This document shows, piece after piece, positions 9,429 to 18,288 of a DNA stretch of 64,000 nt; the stretch's first letter is position 1; each line of letters begins with the position of its first letter. The notes below the pieces were generated by a model. It saw nothing but the letters and a program-made list of their open reading frames with translations. It was not told where the DNA came from and made no database searches. Source of the DNA: Halovenus aranensis (GTDB lineage: Archaea; Halobacteriota; Halobacteria; Halobacteriales; Haloarculaceae); contig NZ_FNFC01000004.1 in the NCBI RefSeq assembly GCF_900100385.1, positions 175,665 to 239,664 of the forward strand. Reading direction: 5' to 3'. Made by a program: the position numbers and the translations under genes.

Positions 9429-9694
9429 GCCGTGACCTCCCCTGTTTCTTCCGTGTCGTCCTGCGTGAGCATGACACCGAACGCGATGAGTATGAGTACA
9501 CCGCCGATGTAGACCAGAAGCTGCATCACGGCGATGAACTCGGCCTGTAACAGCACGTAGTGTATCGCCACGCTCGACAGCGCGACACCGAGCAACAGTG
9601 CCGCGTGCCACACGTCACGGACCAGAACGACACCCAGGCTGCTGGCGAGCGTCACCAGCGCGAAAAACCCGAATGCTAGTTGGTCGAGTACCAT
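9425..9694 (-). CDS. nuoJ1: Complex I-like subunit NuoJ, N-terminal half (NuoJ1)
   Basis: An 89-residue protein with three TM helices. The NuoJ hallmark is present: ALLLGVALSSVAIHYVLLQ followed by EFIAVMQLLVYIGGVLILI, the helix-3 region with a pi-bulge in NuoJ proteins. The ATG at 9694 (MVLDQLAFGFF) was preferred to an in-frame ATG 7 codons upstream. This is the first gene of the unit here; nuoA, B, CD, H and I, which usually precede it in haloarchaea, are not in the window. Confidence 0.85.
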   Translation of the reverse strand: MVLDQLAFGFFALVTLASSLGVVLVRDVWHAALLLGVALSSVAIHYVLLQAEFIAVMQLLVYIGGVLILIAFGVMLTQDDTEETGEVTA

Positions 9695-9735
9695 TGTTAC
9701 TGTAGTGGTGTACACGGCGTGCTTTTCAAGATTCC

Positions 9736-9743
9736 CTTTTTAT
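9736..9743 (-). promoter_or_regulatory. TATA-like box upstream of nuoJ1
   Basis: Read on the minus strand the site is ATAAAAAG, 42-49 nt before the nuoJ1 ATG. With initiation about 25 nt downstream it would give a short leader. It supports independent transcription of the nuoJ1-N block. Confidence 0.45.
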
Positions 9744-9849
9744 GCCGCGCTCGTGTCAGAAAGTGGTGAGAAAGTAGCGCGCTGCGGTCGCTTGCCGGTT
9801 GCCTCGGACCCCTCTGGTGCGCCAGCCTGTCCCACTCGTAATCGTCTCG

Positions 9850-9856
9850 CTTAAGA
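9850..9856 (+). promoter_or_regulatory. TATA-like box for geranylgeranyl reductase gene
   Basis: The sequence CTTAAGA lies 24-30 nt before the ATG at 9880, the spacing expected for a leaderless haloarchaeal transcript. This spacing also supports the choice of start codon. Confidence 0.45.
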
Positions 9857-9879
9857 GTCGGGCAGCCAAGGGTACGGAC

Positions 9880-10962
9880 ATGCACGATTTCGTCGTCGTG
9901 GGCGCTGGTCCCGCCGGCTCGCGGTTCGCACGCGGGGCCGCTCAGGCTGGCTACGACGTTGTCGCCTTCGAGCAGGGGGAGGTCGGCAAGCCACTGGCCT
10001 GCTCGGGACACGTCAGCACCGACATCTGGGAGTTCGTTCCCGAGGCGGCCCACGACCGCCTCTTTCAAAACGAGATTTACGGAGCCAGGTTCCACACGGG
10101 CGGTCCAGACAGCCAGCCCTATCAGTTCTACAAAGACGAGGTCGTCTCCAACGTCATCGACAGAGTCGAACTGGACCGCCAGCTGGCCAAGGCCGCACGC
10201 GAGGCTGGCGCCGCCGTCCACGAGAATCATACCGTCGTCGACATAGCCGAGTACCGCGATTACGTCGACGTAACGGTTCGGGGCCCCGACGGCACTGAGA
10301 CACACCGCGCCCGGATGGTCGCGGGCTGTGACGGACCAAAATCCCGGGTCCGACACGCCGTTGGGCTGCCGGAACCGGACGAGTTGCTCCACGGCGTGCT
10401 CGGGTTCGACGAGGAGCCCGACCACGAGGAGTTCGTCGACGTTCACCTCACCGTGCCGCGGTTTTTCGCCTGGCGCATTCCACGAGGTGACGCCGGCGTC
10501 GAGTACGGGCTGGCAATGCCCCCGAGCAACAACGTGAGTGCACGCTTCGAGGAGTTTACCGACAACTACGGGGCTGAGACAGACCGGCGCTGTTCGGGAC
10601 TCATCCCTATCGGACCGGCGAAGACGGTAACGACCGGACGCGTGTTTCTTATCGGGGACGCCGCAGCCCACAACAAACCCTTTACCGGCGGCGGCATCCT
10701 CTATGGGATGACAGCCGCGGACTGCGCGGTCGAGACAATCGACCCAACGGAGCCGGAGACCCTCGACGCCTACGAGTCGGCCTGGCGGTCGGAACTGCTC
10801 GGGGACATCCAGCTTGGCCATCTCATCCGCAAAGGGTACTCGGCTCCCGAGACGATCCAGGAGACTGGGATGGGACTGTTCGAGGGGGAAATCGGCGTCC
10901 ACATGGACCGACCGACGACGCTGTTTTCTGCAGATCAGTTCCGCGCGATGCTTCCGCGGTGA
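9880..10962 (+). CDS. Geranylgeranyl reductase family flavoprotein
   Basis: A 360-residue FAD-dependent oxidoreductase. The N-terminal dinucleotide-binding motif is VVVGAGPAGSRFARGAA, and the second FAD motif is seen as GRVFLIGDAAAHNKPFTGGG, both typical of the geranylgeranyl/digeranylgeranylglycerophospholipid reductase family. These enzymes saturate isoprenoid chains of archaeal membrane lipids or related prenyl compounds. Haloarchaea carry several paralogues, so the substrate (lipid core, menaquinone tail or other) cannot be told from sequence alone. It is transcribed divergently from nuo. Confidence 0.85.
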   Translation: MHDFVVVGAGPAGSRFARGAAQAGYDVVAFEQGEVGKPLACSGHVSTDIWEFVPEAAHDRLFQNEIYGARFHTGGPDSQPYQFYKDEVVSNVIDRVELDRQLAKAAREAGAAVHENHTVVDIAEYRDYVDVTVRGPDGTETHRARMVAGCDGPKSRVRHAVGLPEPDELLHGVLGFDEEPDHEEFVDVHLTVPRFFAWRIPRGDAGVEYGLAMPPSNNVSARFEEFTDNYGAETDRRCSGLIPIGPAKTVTTGRVFLIGDAAAHNKPFTGGGILYGMTAADCAVETIDPTEPETLDAYESAWRSELLGDIQLGHLIRKGYSAPETIQETGMGLFEGEIGVHMDRPTTLFSADQFRAMLPR

Positions 10963-10972
10963 GTGAGTGCTG

Positions 10973-10980
10973 TTTTTAGG
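10973..10980 (+). promoter_or_regulatory. TATA-like box for nop5-flpA
   Basis: The sequence TTTTTAGG lies 23-30 nt upstream of the nop5 ATG, consistent with a leaderless transcript that covers nop5 and the overlapping fibrillarin gene. Confidence 0.4.
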
Positions 10981-11002
10981 TGGTGGGGTTGTACGAGCCT
11001 AC

Positions 11003-11848
11003 ATGACTACACACGACGCCGACCCCGGTTGGTTTGCGGGGCTCGACCCGGAGGACCTCGATTCCGGAGTCGACGCAATCCGAGACGGGTCAGCTACCGA
11101 GCCACGAGAGTGGCCCCAGGAAGCAGTCGAAGACGGAGCCATCGGCGACAAATCGACGTACTACGACTGGCTTCACGAGGCGACGGTTGCGGCCAGCGAG
11201 CGAGCGGTTGCCGAACGCGAGCGTGCCAGCGACCAGCAACTCATCCACGCTATCCGAGCGCTCGACGACTGCGAGCGAGTCACCAACGAGCTGACCGAGC
11301 GGGTCGCTGAGTGGGCGGGAACCCACGACTGCGACGCGACGGTCGACACCGAGTACGTACAGGAACTCGCCGAGCGAGAGCCCGAAGACGCCCTCGAGTC
11401 TCATATCGTGACCTTCGCCTCTCGGGTCGCGGCGCTCGACGACCAGGCCACCGAGCTACGGGCGTTCATCGAGCGATGGACGCCCGACGTTGCGCCGAAT
11501 CTGTCGGCGCTGGCCGGTTCAGAACTCGCGGCTCGGCTCATCGCACTCGCAGGCGGACTGGGAGACCTGGCCAAAAAACCCAGTGGAACGGTCCAGGTAC
11601 TCGGGGCTGAAGACGCGCTGTTCGCGCACCTGCGTGGCGGGGCAACCTCGCCGAAACACGGCGTCATCTACCTTCACGAGGCCGTCCGCGGCACCTCGCC
11701 GGAACACCGCGGCTCGGCGGCCCGTGCACTCGCCGGAAAGCTCTCGATAGCCGCCCGAGTCGACCACTACTCGGGTGAACGGAAGCCGGAACTGGACGAC
11801 GAACTCGCCGAGAGAATCGAGCGAATCCGCGCTCGTGATGAGTCGTGA
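11003..11848 (+). CDS. nop5: Nop5 (Nop56/58-like), C/D box sRNP core protein
   Basis: A 281-residue scaffold protein of the archaeal box C/D RNP. The C-terminal Nop domain is visible as GAEDALFAHLRGGATSPKHG followed by IYLHEAVRGTSPEHRGSAAR and LAGKLSIAARVDHYSGE, which binds L7Ae-RNA. The N-terminal half, which binds fibrillarin, is followed by a helical coiled-coil region (about residues 60-160). Its stop overlaps the fibrillarin start (GTGA), the standard archaeal arrangement, so the two subunits are translationally coupled. Confidence 0.93.
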   Translation: MTTHDADPGWFAGLDPEDLDSGVDAIRDGSATEPREWPQEAVEDGAIGDKSTYYDWLHEATVAASERAVAERERASDQQLIHAIRALDDCERVTNELTERVAEWAGTHDCDATVDTEYVQELAEREPEDALESHIVTFASRVAALDDQATELRAFIERWTPDVAPNLSALAGSELAARLIALAGGLGDLAKKPSGTVQVLGAEDALFAHLRGGATSPKHGVIYLHEAVRGTSPEHRGSAARALAGKLSIAARVDHYSGERKPELDDELAERIERIRARDES

Positions 11849-12468
11849 CGCTGCCCGACGGCGTCGAACGTCGCAGTATTGCCGGGGAGACTGGCCTCGC
11901 GACACGCGGTCAGCCGGTGTACGGCGAGCCGACAGAAGACGGCTGGCGGCGGTGGAACCCGAACCGCTCGAAGCTTGGCGCGATGCTCGAAACCGGAATG
12001 CAGACGGGGCTCTCCGGCGGCGAGACGGTACTCTATCTCGGGGCCGCCTCGGGGACGACAGTGAGTCACGTGGCCGACTTTGCGGGGCCGACCTACGCCG
12101 TGGAGTTCGCGCCCCGGCCGATGCGCGACCTCCTGACGGTCGCAACAGACCGGTCGCGCCTGTTCCCGTTGTTGAACGACGCCAGAGAGCCGACAGCGTA
12201 CGCTCACGTCGTCGAGCCGGTCGACGTTATCGTCCAAGATGTTGCCACACGCGGCCAAGCACGCGTCGCTCTCGAAAACCGGCGGTTCCTCGACGATGGG
12301 CGACTTCTGCTGGCAATCAAGGCCCGAAGCGAAGACGTGACACGGCAGCCTGAGAACGTCTTCGACGACGTGCTCGAGGAGTTACGCGAGGGATACGAGG
12401 TCCTGGAGACAGCGTCGCTCGAACCCTATCACGACGACCATCTCGGGGTCGTCGCTCGCCCCGACTGA
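11845..12468 (+). CDS. flpA: Fibrillarin-like rRNA/tRNA 2'-O-methyltransferase
   Basis: A 207-residue SAM-dependent methyltransferase of the C/D box RNP. The SAM site is seen as VLYLGAASGTTVSHVAD followed by YAVEFAPRPMRDLL, with DVIVQDVA and LLAIKARS providing the catalytic Asp and Lys of the K-D-K-E type. The GTG start overlaps the nop5 stop. It methylates ribose 2'-OH at sites chosen by guide RNAs. Confidence 0.95.
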   Translation: MTLPDGVERRSIAGETGLATRGQPVYGEPTEDGWRRWNPNRSKLGAMLETGMQTGLSGGETVLYLGAASGTTVSHVADFAGPTYAVEFAPRPMRDLLTVATDRSRLFPLLNDAREPTAYAHVVEPVDVIVQDVATRGQARVALENRRFLDDGRLLLAIKARSEDVTRQPENVFDDVLEELREGYEVLETASLEPYHDDHLGVVARPD

Positions 12469-12512
12469 TAGCGGGGAGGTATCTTCAAGTCTGTCGAGAG
12501 TCCAGAGAGACT

Positions 12513-12968
12513 ATGGACGAGACGGCCGGCATCTACGCGGTACAGTCAGCGTATCTGGAACGACACGTGCAGGTCGGCATCGCACAGGGGCGTGTGTTAT
12601 CTGTCGAGTTCCCACAGACACCCACAGCGGATGCCAGCGATGAACACGACCTGCTCGACCGTATCGAGGCATACCTCCAGGGCGAGCGCGACGATTTTGC
12701 CGATGTCGAGGTTGCCATGACGATGCCGACCGACCAGCGTGAGGTGCTGTCGGCGGTCCGACAGATACCCTACGGCGAGGACGCGACCGTCGAGCAGGTC
12801 GGACACATGGCAGCTGGCGTCGAACCAGACGACGACGGAGGCAAGATACGAGAGGCGTTAGCGGCGAATCCAGCACCCATTTTCGTGCCGACACACCGCG
12901 TCAGAGATGGACCGAACGGCATGCCGGCAGCGGTCGAAGGTCGGCTACGAACGCTCGAAGGGTTGTAA
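12513..12968 (+). CDS. Ogt/ATL-like protein lacking the acceptor cysteine
   Basis: A 151-residue member of the O6-alkylguanine-DNA alkyltransferase DNA-binding family. The C-terminal winged-helix region is recognisable: QIPYGEDATVEQVG, the helix KIREALAANPAP and then IFVPTHRVRDGPNG. Classical Ogt/MGMT enzymes have PCHRV at this place; here the acceptor Cys is Thr (PTHRV). It therefore cannot act as a normal suicidal methyltransferase by the known mechanism and is better described as alkyltransferase-like. ATL proteins bind alkylated guanine and recruit nucleotide excision repair; whether this protein does so is inference. Confidence 0.78.
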   Translation: MDETAGIYAVQSAYLERHVQVGIAQGRVLSVEFPQTPTADASDEHDLLDRIEAYLQGERDDFADVEVAMTMPTDQREVLSAVRQIPYGEDATVEQVGHMAAGVEPDDDGGKIREALAANPAPIFVPTHRVRDGPNGMPAAVEGRLRTLEGL

Positions 12969-14828
12969 TCAGTCGTCGGCGCCTGTCGGGACGAGAATAC
13001 GGACCGTGCTACCGTCCTCGGCAGCGTCGACAATCCGGAGCTCTCCACCGAGGAAGGTGACGACCCAGTGGACGAGCCAGAGGCCGAGTGAGCTGCTGTG
13101 TTCCAGGTCGGTCTCGTGGCCGCGTTCGAGCGTCTGTCGCTCGACTTTCGGAATACCTGGCCCGTTGTCGGCGATATCGACCTCGACCATTCCCTCGTGT
13201 GTCGCGGACGCGCGGGCGCTTACGGTTACCTCGGGACTGTCCTCGTCGTGGACGATAGCGTTAGTCACCAGCTCGCGCAGGCAGATTTCGAGGGGGCCCT
13301 CGGGCACCGGAGTGGATTCCTCGACAGTGGCCTGAAGCGTCGCGTCGGGGTACTGGTCGTCGAGGTCTGTTACCACCGCATCGACGACTGCCGACAGCGA
13401 GGCTTCGGTGTGTTTCTCGTCGTCGTTTGTCGTCTCGACGATGCGGTTTGCGAGGCGTGCCTTCTCGCTGAGGTCGAGCAGGTCTTCGATTTTGGCCTGT
13501 GCCCGTTCGGCGTGGGCTATCCCTTCCTCGGATTCGAGTTCCGAGAGCAACAGCGATATATTTCCCGTGACGACGTTCAGGTCGTTGCGGAGGTTGTGTC
13601 GAATGACACGGTTCATCACTTCGAGACGCTGCTCCCGGGCTTTCAGTTCGGTGATGTCCGACTCGACGATGATAAACCGCTGCAGTTCACCCTCGACAGC
13701 GACTGGCGCGACAGAGAGGTCGGCGACGAACTGGCCGCCGTCGCGGCGTCGCTGGACGACTTCCCGCCTGACAGTCTCGCCATCTGTGACCCGGTCCCAG
13801 AGGCGCTCGTAATCCCCGGCATCGAACGACTCCGAAGCGAGGCGGTCGACAGAGCTCTGACGAAGGCTGTCGGGTTCGTATCCCGTTATCTCGTAAAATG
13901 CGGAGTTCGCATACGTAATACAGCCCGACGTGTCCGTGATTGCGATTGCGGTTTCGGCCTGCTCGACCGCGGTCTGGAAGAGTTCGACCTCTCTGCGCAT
14001 CTCGGTCGCCGCGAGCGCATGCCCGATGGTGGTCCCCAGATGAGAGAGCGACTGTCGGTCCGATTCCCGGAAATCGACGCCGGGTTCGCTTCCTACGACG
14101 AGCGAGCCGTGGCGCTCTCCCCGATGCTCCAGTGGTACCGTTACGACGGTTCGCTCTGTGCCATCTGCGAGCGAGAGCTGGGTGCTAGTGAGCCAGGCTG
14201 CCCCGTCAGCGTTCTCGTCTGCGAGCCTGTCTTTGATAGAACCGAGGTCGACCGACTCGACTCCTGCCGACCCGAGTGTCGTCTCGTCAGGGGTTTGGAC
14301 CCACGTGAACGCGAACCGGTCGATTTCGACCAGCCGCTGGCAGACCTGCCCGCACATCTGCTCGTGGCTACCGGCGGTGAGCAACTCTTGAGTGACGTTC
14401 CAGAGCTGTTCGTGAAGGAGTCGCTGGCGTTCGAGGCTCGCTGCGGTGCGTCGCTTCGTGACGATATTTTTGATGCGGTTACCCAAGATATCGAACTGGT
14501 CGTCGCCGCTTGTCTTCGGAAAGTAATCGTCGATGCCAGCGGTAATCGCTCTGCTCGCGACTTCCTCACTCCCGGCGGCCGTGAGCAGGAAAAACGGCAT
14601 TTCGAACCCGCGGTCTCGAACCATCTCGAACAGCTCGATGCCATCGGTACCCGGCATGTCGTAATCGCTGACGATACACTCGAAGCCGTCGTCGAGGCGT
14701 TCGAGCGCCTCTTCGCTGCCGGTGGCCTGGACAACCTCCATGTCGTACAGTCGCTCGAGCTCTCCGGACACGAGTGTCCCGAAAAACTCGCTGTCGTCGA
14801 CAACCAGGACCCGGATGCGCTGGTTCAC
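12969..14828 (-). CDS. Hybrid sensor histidine kinase (REC-GAF-PAS-HATPase)
   Basis: A 619-residue signalling protein. Domain order: an N-terminal receiver (residues about 5-120; VLVVDDSEFF, phospho-acceptor in IVSDYDMPG, Lys in FPKTSG), a GAF-like region (about 150-280), a PAS domain (about 285-400; ITYANSAFYEITGY), an H-box IRHNLRNDLN near residue 415, and a C-terminal HATPase (DNGPGIPKVE and SLGLWLVHW). No TM segment is seen, so it is cytosolic. The GTG at 14828 was chosen because the receiver starts directly after it; an in-frame ATG 30 codons upstream would add a non-conserved tail. It ends just after, and converges with, the Ogt-like gene. Confidence 0.85.
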   Translation of the reverse strand: MNQRIRVLVVDDSEFFGTLVSGELERLYDMEVVQATGSEEALERLDDGFECIVSDYDMPGTDGIELFEMVRDRGFEMPFFLLTAAGSEEVASRAITAGIDDYFPKTSGDDQFDILGNRIKNIVTKRRTAASLERQRLLHEQLWNVTQELLTAGSHEQMCGQVCQRLVEIDRFAFTWVQTPDETTLGSAGVESVDLGSIKDRLADENADGAAWLTSTQLSLADGTERTVVTVPLEHRGERHGSLVVGSEPGVDFRESDRQSLSHLGTTIGHALAATEMRREVELFQTAVEQAETAIAITDTSGCITYANSAFYEITGYEPDSLRQSSVDRLASESFDAGDYERLWDRVTDGETVRREVVQRRRDGGQFVADLSVAPVAVEGELQRFIIVESDITELKAREQRLEVMNRVIRHNLRNDLNVVTGNISLLLSELESEEGIAHAERAQAKIEDLLDLSEKARLANRIVETTNDDEKHTEASLSAVVDAVVTDLDDQYPDATLQATVEESTPVPEGPLEICLRELVTNAIVHDEDSPEVTVSARASATHEGMVEVDIADNGPGIPKVERQTLERGHETDLEHSSSLGLWLVHWVVTFLGGELRIVDAAEDGSTVRILVPTGADD

Positions 14829-14989
14829 GTTCGCCCCTTCGAAGCAACCCTTGAAAAAAGATTTCCTCGTTACTCCGTCTCCATATTTGCCAACAGGTGC
14901 CGTGAATCGGCCTTCCAAGCGAATCCGTGTTGTCGTGTCGGACCAGTCTCGCTTCCGGTGTCGTGTCGAATGTTACCGCACCGTGACCG

Positions 14990-17224
14990 TTAGTCGGCAG
15001 CTTCCCCACGGCGACGTGGGACGTGGCTCCCGACGCGAGTGTAGGTCCAAGAGAGAGCCAACCCGATGCCGAAGGCGATTGCTGCCGGGATAGCGACGAT
15101 AAACATCGTCCAAACGCCGTTTGGCGACAAGAACCCGGCCGCTGCAAAGAAGGCCAACACGACTCCACGCCAACTCTCGCGCATCCGGCCGTACGAGACG
15201 ATGTTGCCGTGGGTGAACAACACCATCGTGACAGGAATCATCGTGAGCGCACCGATACCGACAGTCAGGTAGATGACCAGCCAGCCGAAGCTGCTGATGC
15301 GGTAGGCTACGATCATGGAGTTGGCGACGACATCCTTGGCGAGCAAAGAGAGTATCGTCGGCGCGATATAGAGGAACCCAAGCGCCGTCCCACCGACCAG
15401 CGTCACGAACAGCGTCGCGCCCCAGTAGAGGATGACGTTCTGGTCGCCGCTGGAGATGCCACGTTCCTGGATAGCGGGCCAGGCGAAATAGAGCACGATT
15501 GGCACTGTCGCCACCGCGCCAAGCAGTGTCGAGAACTTGAGCATGAAAATGAGGGCCTCGACGGGATGGAGGACGACGATTTCGGGCTCTTCGGCGATTG
15601 CCTCGGGCATGTTCTGGAAGAATATCTGGCGCACCTCGTCGATACCGCCGAGATACAGCCACATGAACGAGCCGGCCATGACGACCATGAACGTGGCGAC
15701 GACCCAGATTGCCCGCGAGGTCAGCGATTCGAGGATGAACCGGATGTCGTAGTAGTAGCCGCCGATGTCGTCTTCGGTCGTCTCGTCTTCGGTGAACGGG
15801 TCGAGCATCCCTGCCGCCGTCGAGGTAACGAGGTTCTCGTCTTCTTCCTCGGCCTCGGCTTCTTCGCTTTCCTCGTCTTCCTGTTCCTGTTTGTACTCCG
15901 CTGCCTCGTCGAGCCTGTCGAGAATCGCCTGTGCCTTCTCGGGGTTGTCGTTCTCGACTGCCTCCTCGGCGAAGGCGATAGCCCGCTCGCCGTCCATTTC
16001 GACGAACGCCTCGACGTTTGCGGCCTTGATTGCCGGAGTCTGCATCGCGCCGAGGTCCATCTCGGCGGGCTCGCCTGCCTCAGCGCCCTCGGCGTCCGCG
16101 GGCGCTCTTTGTCCGTCCTGGCGCTGGCTCGCCGCGACACTCCGCTCGAGTGCCTTAATTCGGAAATAGAACAGCGTCACGCCGGCGATTGGGAGCGCGG
16201 CCAGCAGACCGACGCCGACAGCAACGACCGTCGGCTCGAAGCCGAACACGCTCAACTCTTCGGGTGTAATCAGGACGCGATACTGTGACCCGGCCGAATC
16301 CAGCAGGTCGTTCGTCGCGGCGATGCCACCCTCGAGCAGATAGGCATAGACGCCGCCGACCGTCAGGAAGGCGACGCCTGCGAGGACGTTCCAGCGCGAT
16401 TTGGCCACGTCAACCGTCGAGACCTGTTCACCGGCGCGTTTCGAGAGTACCGCGAGCTTGGCGAAGCCGAGGCTGATGAAATACAACAAGACGAGAGGCA
16501 CACCCCACATGACCTGCGTGAAGGGGTCCGGCGGAGAGAACATGGCTCCGAAGACGAAGATACCGACGACCGCGTACCGCCACTTCTCTCGGTAGGTCTC
16601 GTACGGGACGATGCCAGACCGTGCCGTTGCGCTCATAAATAGGGGAAGCTGTGCGGCCAGCCCGAACGAGAGTGCCAGGAAGAAAATAAACTCCGTCCAC
16701 ATCACGATAGACCAGGTCGGCTTGAACCCGGCCTGGACGGCGTTAGCGGCGAGGAAATCGAACATAATCGGGAAAAACAGGAAGTACGCGTAGCTGACGC
16801 CTGCGAAAATCAGCAGGAAGATGATAACCACGAACGACCAGATTTTCCACCGTGGAACCTCCGACGACGGCCAGTACCCTCGGGCACGGAGCGCGTCCCG
16901 GCTGTAGTAGATGAGCACCGGCAGCGAGAACAGCGCACCGAGGATAACGCCGATTTTGACCTGGAGGAGAATGACGTCGAACGGCGTCGTCACGATAATC
17001 TCGGTGGCCTCTTCGGTGCCGGCATCCATTCGGTCGTAGACGAGGTCCGCCTTGAGCTGGTCCCAGACGAACGCGCGGAGCGCCCAGATGGTTACCATCA
17101 TGAACGTCACGAAGACCAGAAACACCTTCTTCAGATGAGTCTGTGCCGTCGAAAGCATCGAACCGACGGCTGCCCGGCCGTTCGCCAGCGACCGAGTCGC
17201 GTCTTCCGGGAGCGCTCCAGACAT
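14990..17224 (-). CDS. tatC2: Double-length Tat translocase subunit TatC2 (TatCt)
   Basis: A 744-residue fusion of two TatC domains, known only from haloarchaea, with about 14 predicted TM segments. The first TatC unit spans about residues 25-310, then come a linker and a highly acidic segment (about residues 375-480), then the second TatC unit (about 495-735). TatC hallmarks such as FSPPDPFTQ in unit 1 and FLSPNGVWTM in unit 2 are visible. It exports folded proteins with twin-arginine signals, the main export route in haloarchaea. It is divergent from tatC1. Confidence 0.93.
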   Translation of the reverse strand: MSGALPEDATRSLANGRAAVGSMLSTAQTHLKKVFLVFVTFMMVTIWALRAFVWDQLKADLVYDRMDAGTEEATEIIVTTPFDVILLQVKIGVILGALFSLPVLIYYSRDALRARGYWPSSEVPRWKIWSFVVIIFLLIFAGVSYAYFLFFPIMFDFLAANAVQAGFKPTWSIVMWTEFIFFLALSFGLAAQLPLFMSATARSGIVPYETYREKWRYAVVGIFVFGAMFSPPDPFTQVMWGVPLVLLYFISLGFAKLAVLSKRAGEQVSTVDVAKSRWNVLAGVAFLTVGGVYAYLLEGGIAATNDLLDSAGSQYRVLITPEELSVFGFEPTVVAVGVGLLAALPIAGVTLFYFRIKALERSVAASQRQDGQRAPADAEGAEAGEPAEMDLGAMQTPAIKAANVEAFVEMDGERAIAFAEEAVENDNPEKAQAILDRLDEAAEYKQEQEDEESEEAEAEEEDENLVTSTAAGMLDPFTEDETTEDDIGGYYYDIRFILESLTSRAIWVVATFMVVMAGSFMWLYLGGIDEVRQIFFQNMPEAIAEEPEIVVLHPVEALIFMLKFSTLLGAVATVPIVLYFAWPAIQERGISSGDQNVILYWGATLFVTLVGGTALGFLYIAPTILSLLAKDVVANSMIVAYRISSFGWLVIYLTVGIGALTMIPVTMVLFTHGNIVSYGRMRESWRGVVLAFFAAAGFLSPNGVWTMFIVAIPAAIAFGIGLALSWTYTRVGSHVPRRRGEAAD

Positions 17225-17307
17225 CTATTCCGGTCTAACTCGTTGTCGGTTATCAATCTATTCATACCGAAACCGGAGGGCAGCACCCCTTCGGCCGAGA
17301 GAGAAGG

Positions 17308-17315
17308 CTTACAAG
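17308..17315 (+). promoter_or_regulatory. TATA-like box for tatC1
   Basis: The sequence CTTACAAG lies 25-32 nt upstream of the tatC1 ATG, which fits a leaderless transcript. Confidence 0.4.
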
Positions 17316-17339
17316 AGCCGACGGAGTATTCCCGTATCG

Positions 17340-18287
17340 ATGGCTGACGGTGACGAGGAGACGGACGAGCCCGCACCGAGCAGCGACGCCGACGACACAG
17401 CACTGAACAACGGCACGGACGGGCCCACGACGCAGTACAACATCGACCAGGAGTGGTCGGGCGGGGCCAAGGCAACGCCGTCAGGGGAACCACAGGCCGC
17501 TGAACCGGTCGAGGAGAGTGCGGACGGCACATTCGAGGGCGCACCAGACGACCAAGAGATGCCGCTTACGGAACATCTCGAAGAGATGATAAAGCGCCTC
17601 GCCGCCGTTATCGTCGTCATGGGCGGCGTGAGTCTGCTCGTCTTCCCGGTCGCGCCTGACCTCATCAACTGGCTCTGGTACTCCTATCTGCCGGGGAGTC
17701 CCGAGGCGTGCGAGGCCGGTGCAAGCAGCACGAGTGCCTGCCCGCGTGTCTATCACCCGCTCGGACTCCTCTTTTCACGTATCAAAGTTGCCTCGCTGGT
17801 CGGGTTCGTCGTCGCCTTACCCGTGTTCGTCTACCAGACGTATCTGTTCATGCGCCCGGGACTGTATCCTCACGAACGGCGGTACTACCTGGCGGCGGTG
17901 CCGACGAGCCTGCTACTGGCCTTTGTCGGACTCTCGTTCTCGTATTTCCTCGTGTTGCCGGTTATTTTTACGTACTTCCTGTATTACTCCGAGGACGTGG
18001 CCCAGATTGCCTTCGGCCTCACCGAAACGTTCGACCTCATTCTCCTGATGATGGGGATGTTCGCAGCTATCTTCCAGATTCCGCTGTTCATCATGCTGGC
18101 TATCATGATGGGCGTCACGACACGCCGCTGGCTCGAACAGAAGCGGTACTACTTCTGGCTCGGCTTCGCTGGCTTCGCGTTCATCTTCAGCCCCGACCCG
18201 ACCGGAATGGCACCCTTCATCGTCGGTATCACGATGGTGGCACTGTACGAACTCACGTTGCTGTTGTTGCGATGGACCGGGCGGTAA
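17340..18287 (+). CDS. tatC1: Tat translocase subunit TatC1 (TatCo)
   Basis: A 315-residue single TatC with six TM segments after an acidic N-terminal extension of about 75 residues. Signatures: MPLTEHLEEMIKRLAAVIVV at the first helix, the PVFVYQTYLFMRPGLYPHER region and FSPDPTGMAPF near the last helices. In haloarchaea both TatC1 and TatC2 are reported as essential and may form one machinery. It is convergent with the next sensor kinase gene, separated by 1 bp. Confidence 0.94.
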   Translation: MADGDEETDEPAPSSDADDTALNNGTDGPTTQYNIDQEWSGGAKATPSGEPQAAEPVEESADGTFEGAPDDQEMPLTEHLEEMIKRLAAVIVVMGGVSLLVFPVAPDLINWLWYSYLPGSPEACEAGASSTSACPRVYHPLGLLFSRIKVASLVGFVVALPVFVYQTYLFMRPGLYPHERRYYLAAVPTSLLLAFVGLSFSYFLVLPVIFTYFLYYSEDVAQIAFGLTETFDLILLMMGMFAAIFQIPLFIMLAIMMGVTTRRWLEQKRYYFWLGFAGFAFIFSPDPTGMAPFIVGITMVALYELTLLLLRWTGR

Positions 18288-18288
18288 C

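Noticed and set aside
13098..14993. 631-residue plus-strand frame opposite the sensor kinase
   Set aside because: Long antisense frames are expected at this GC content; the kinase on the minus strand has all motifs.
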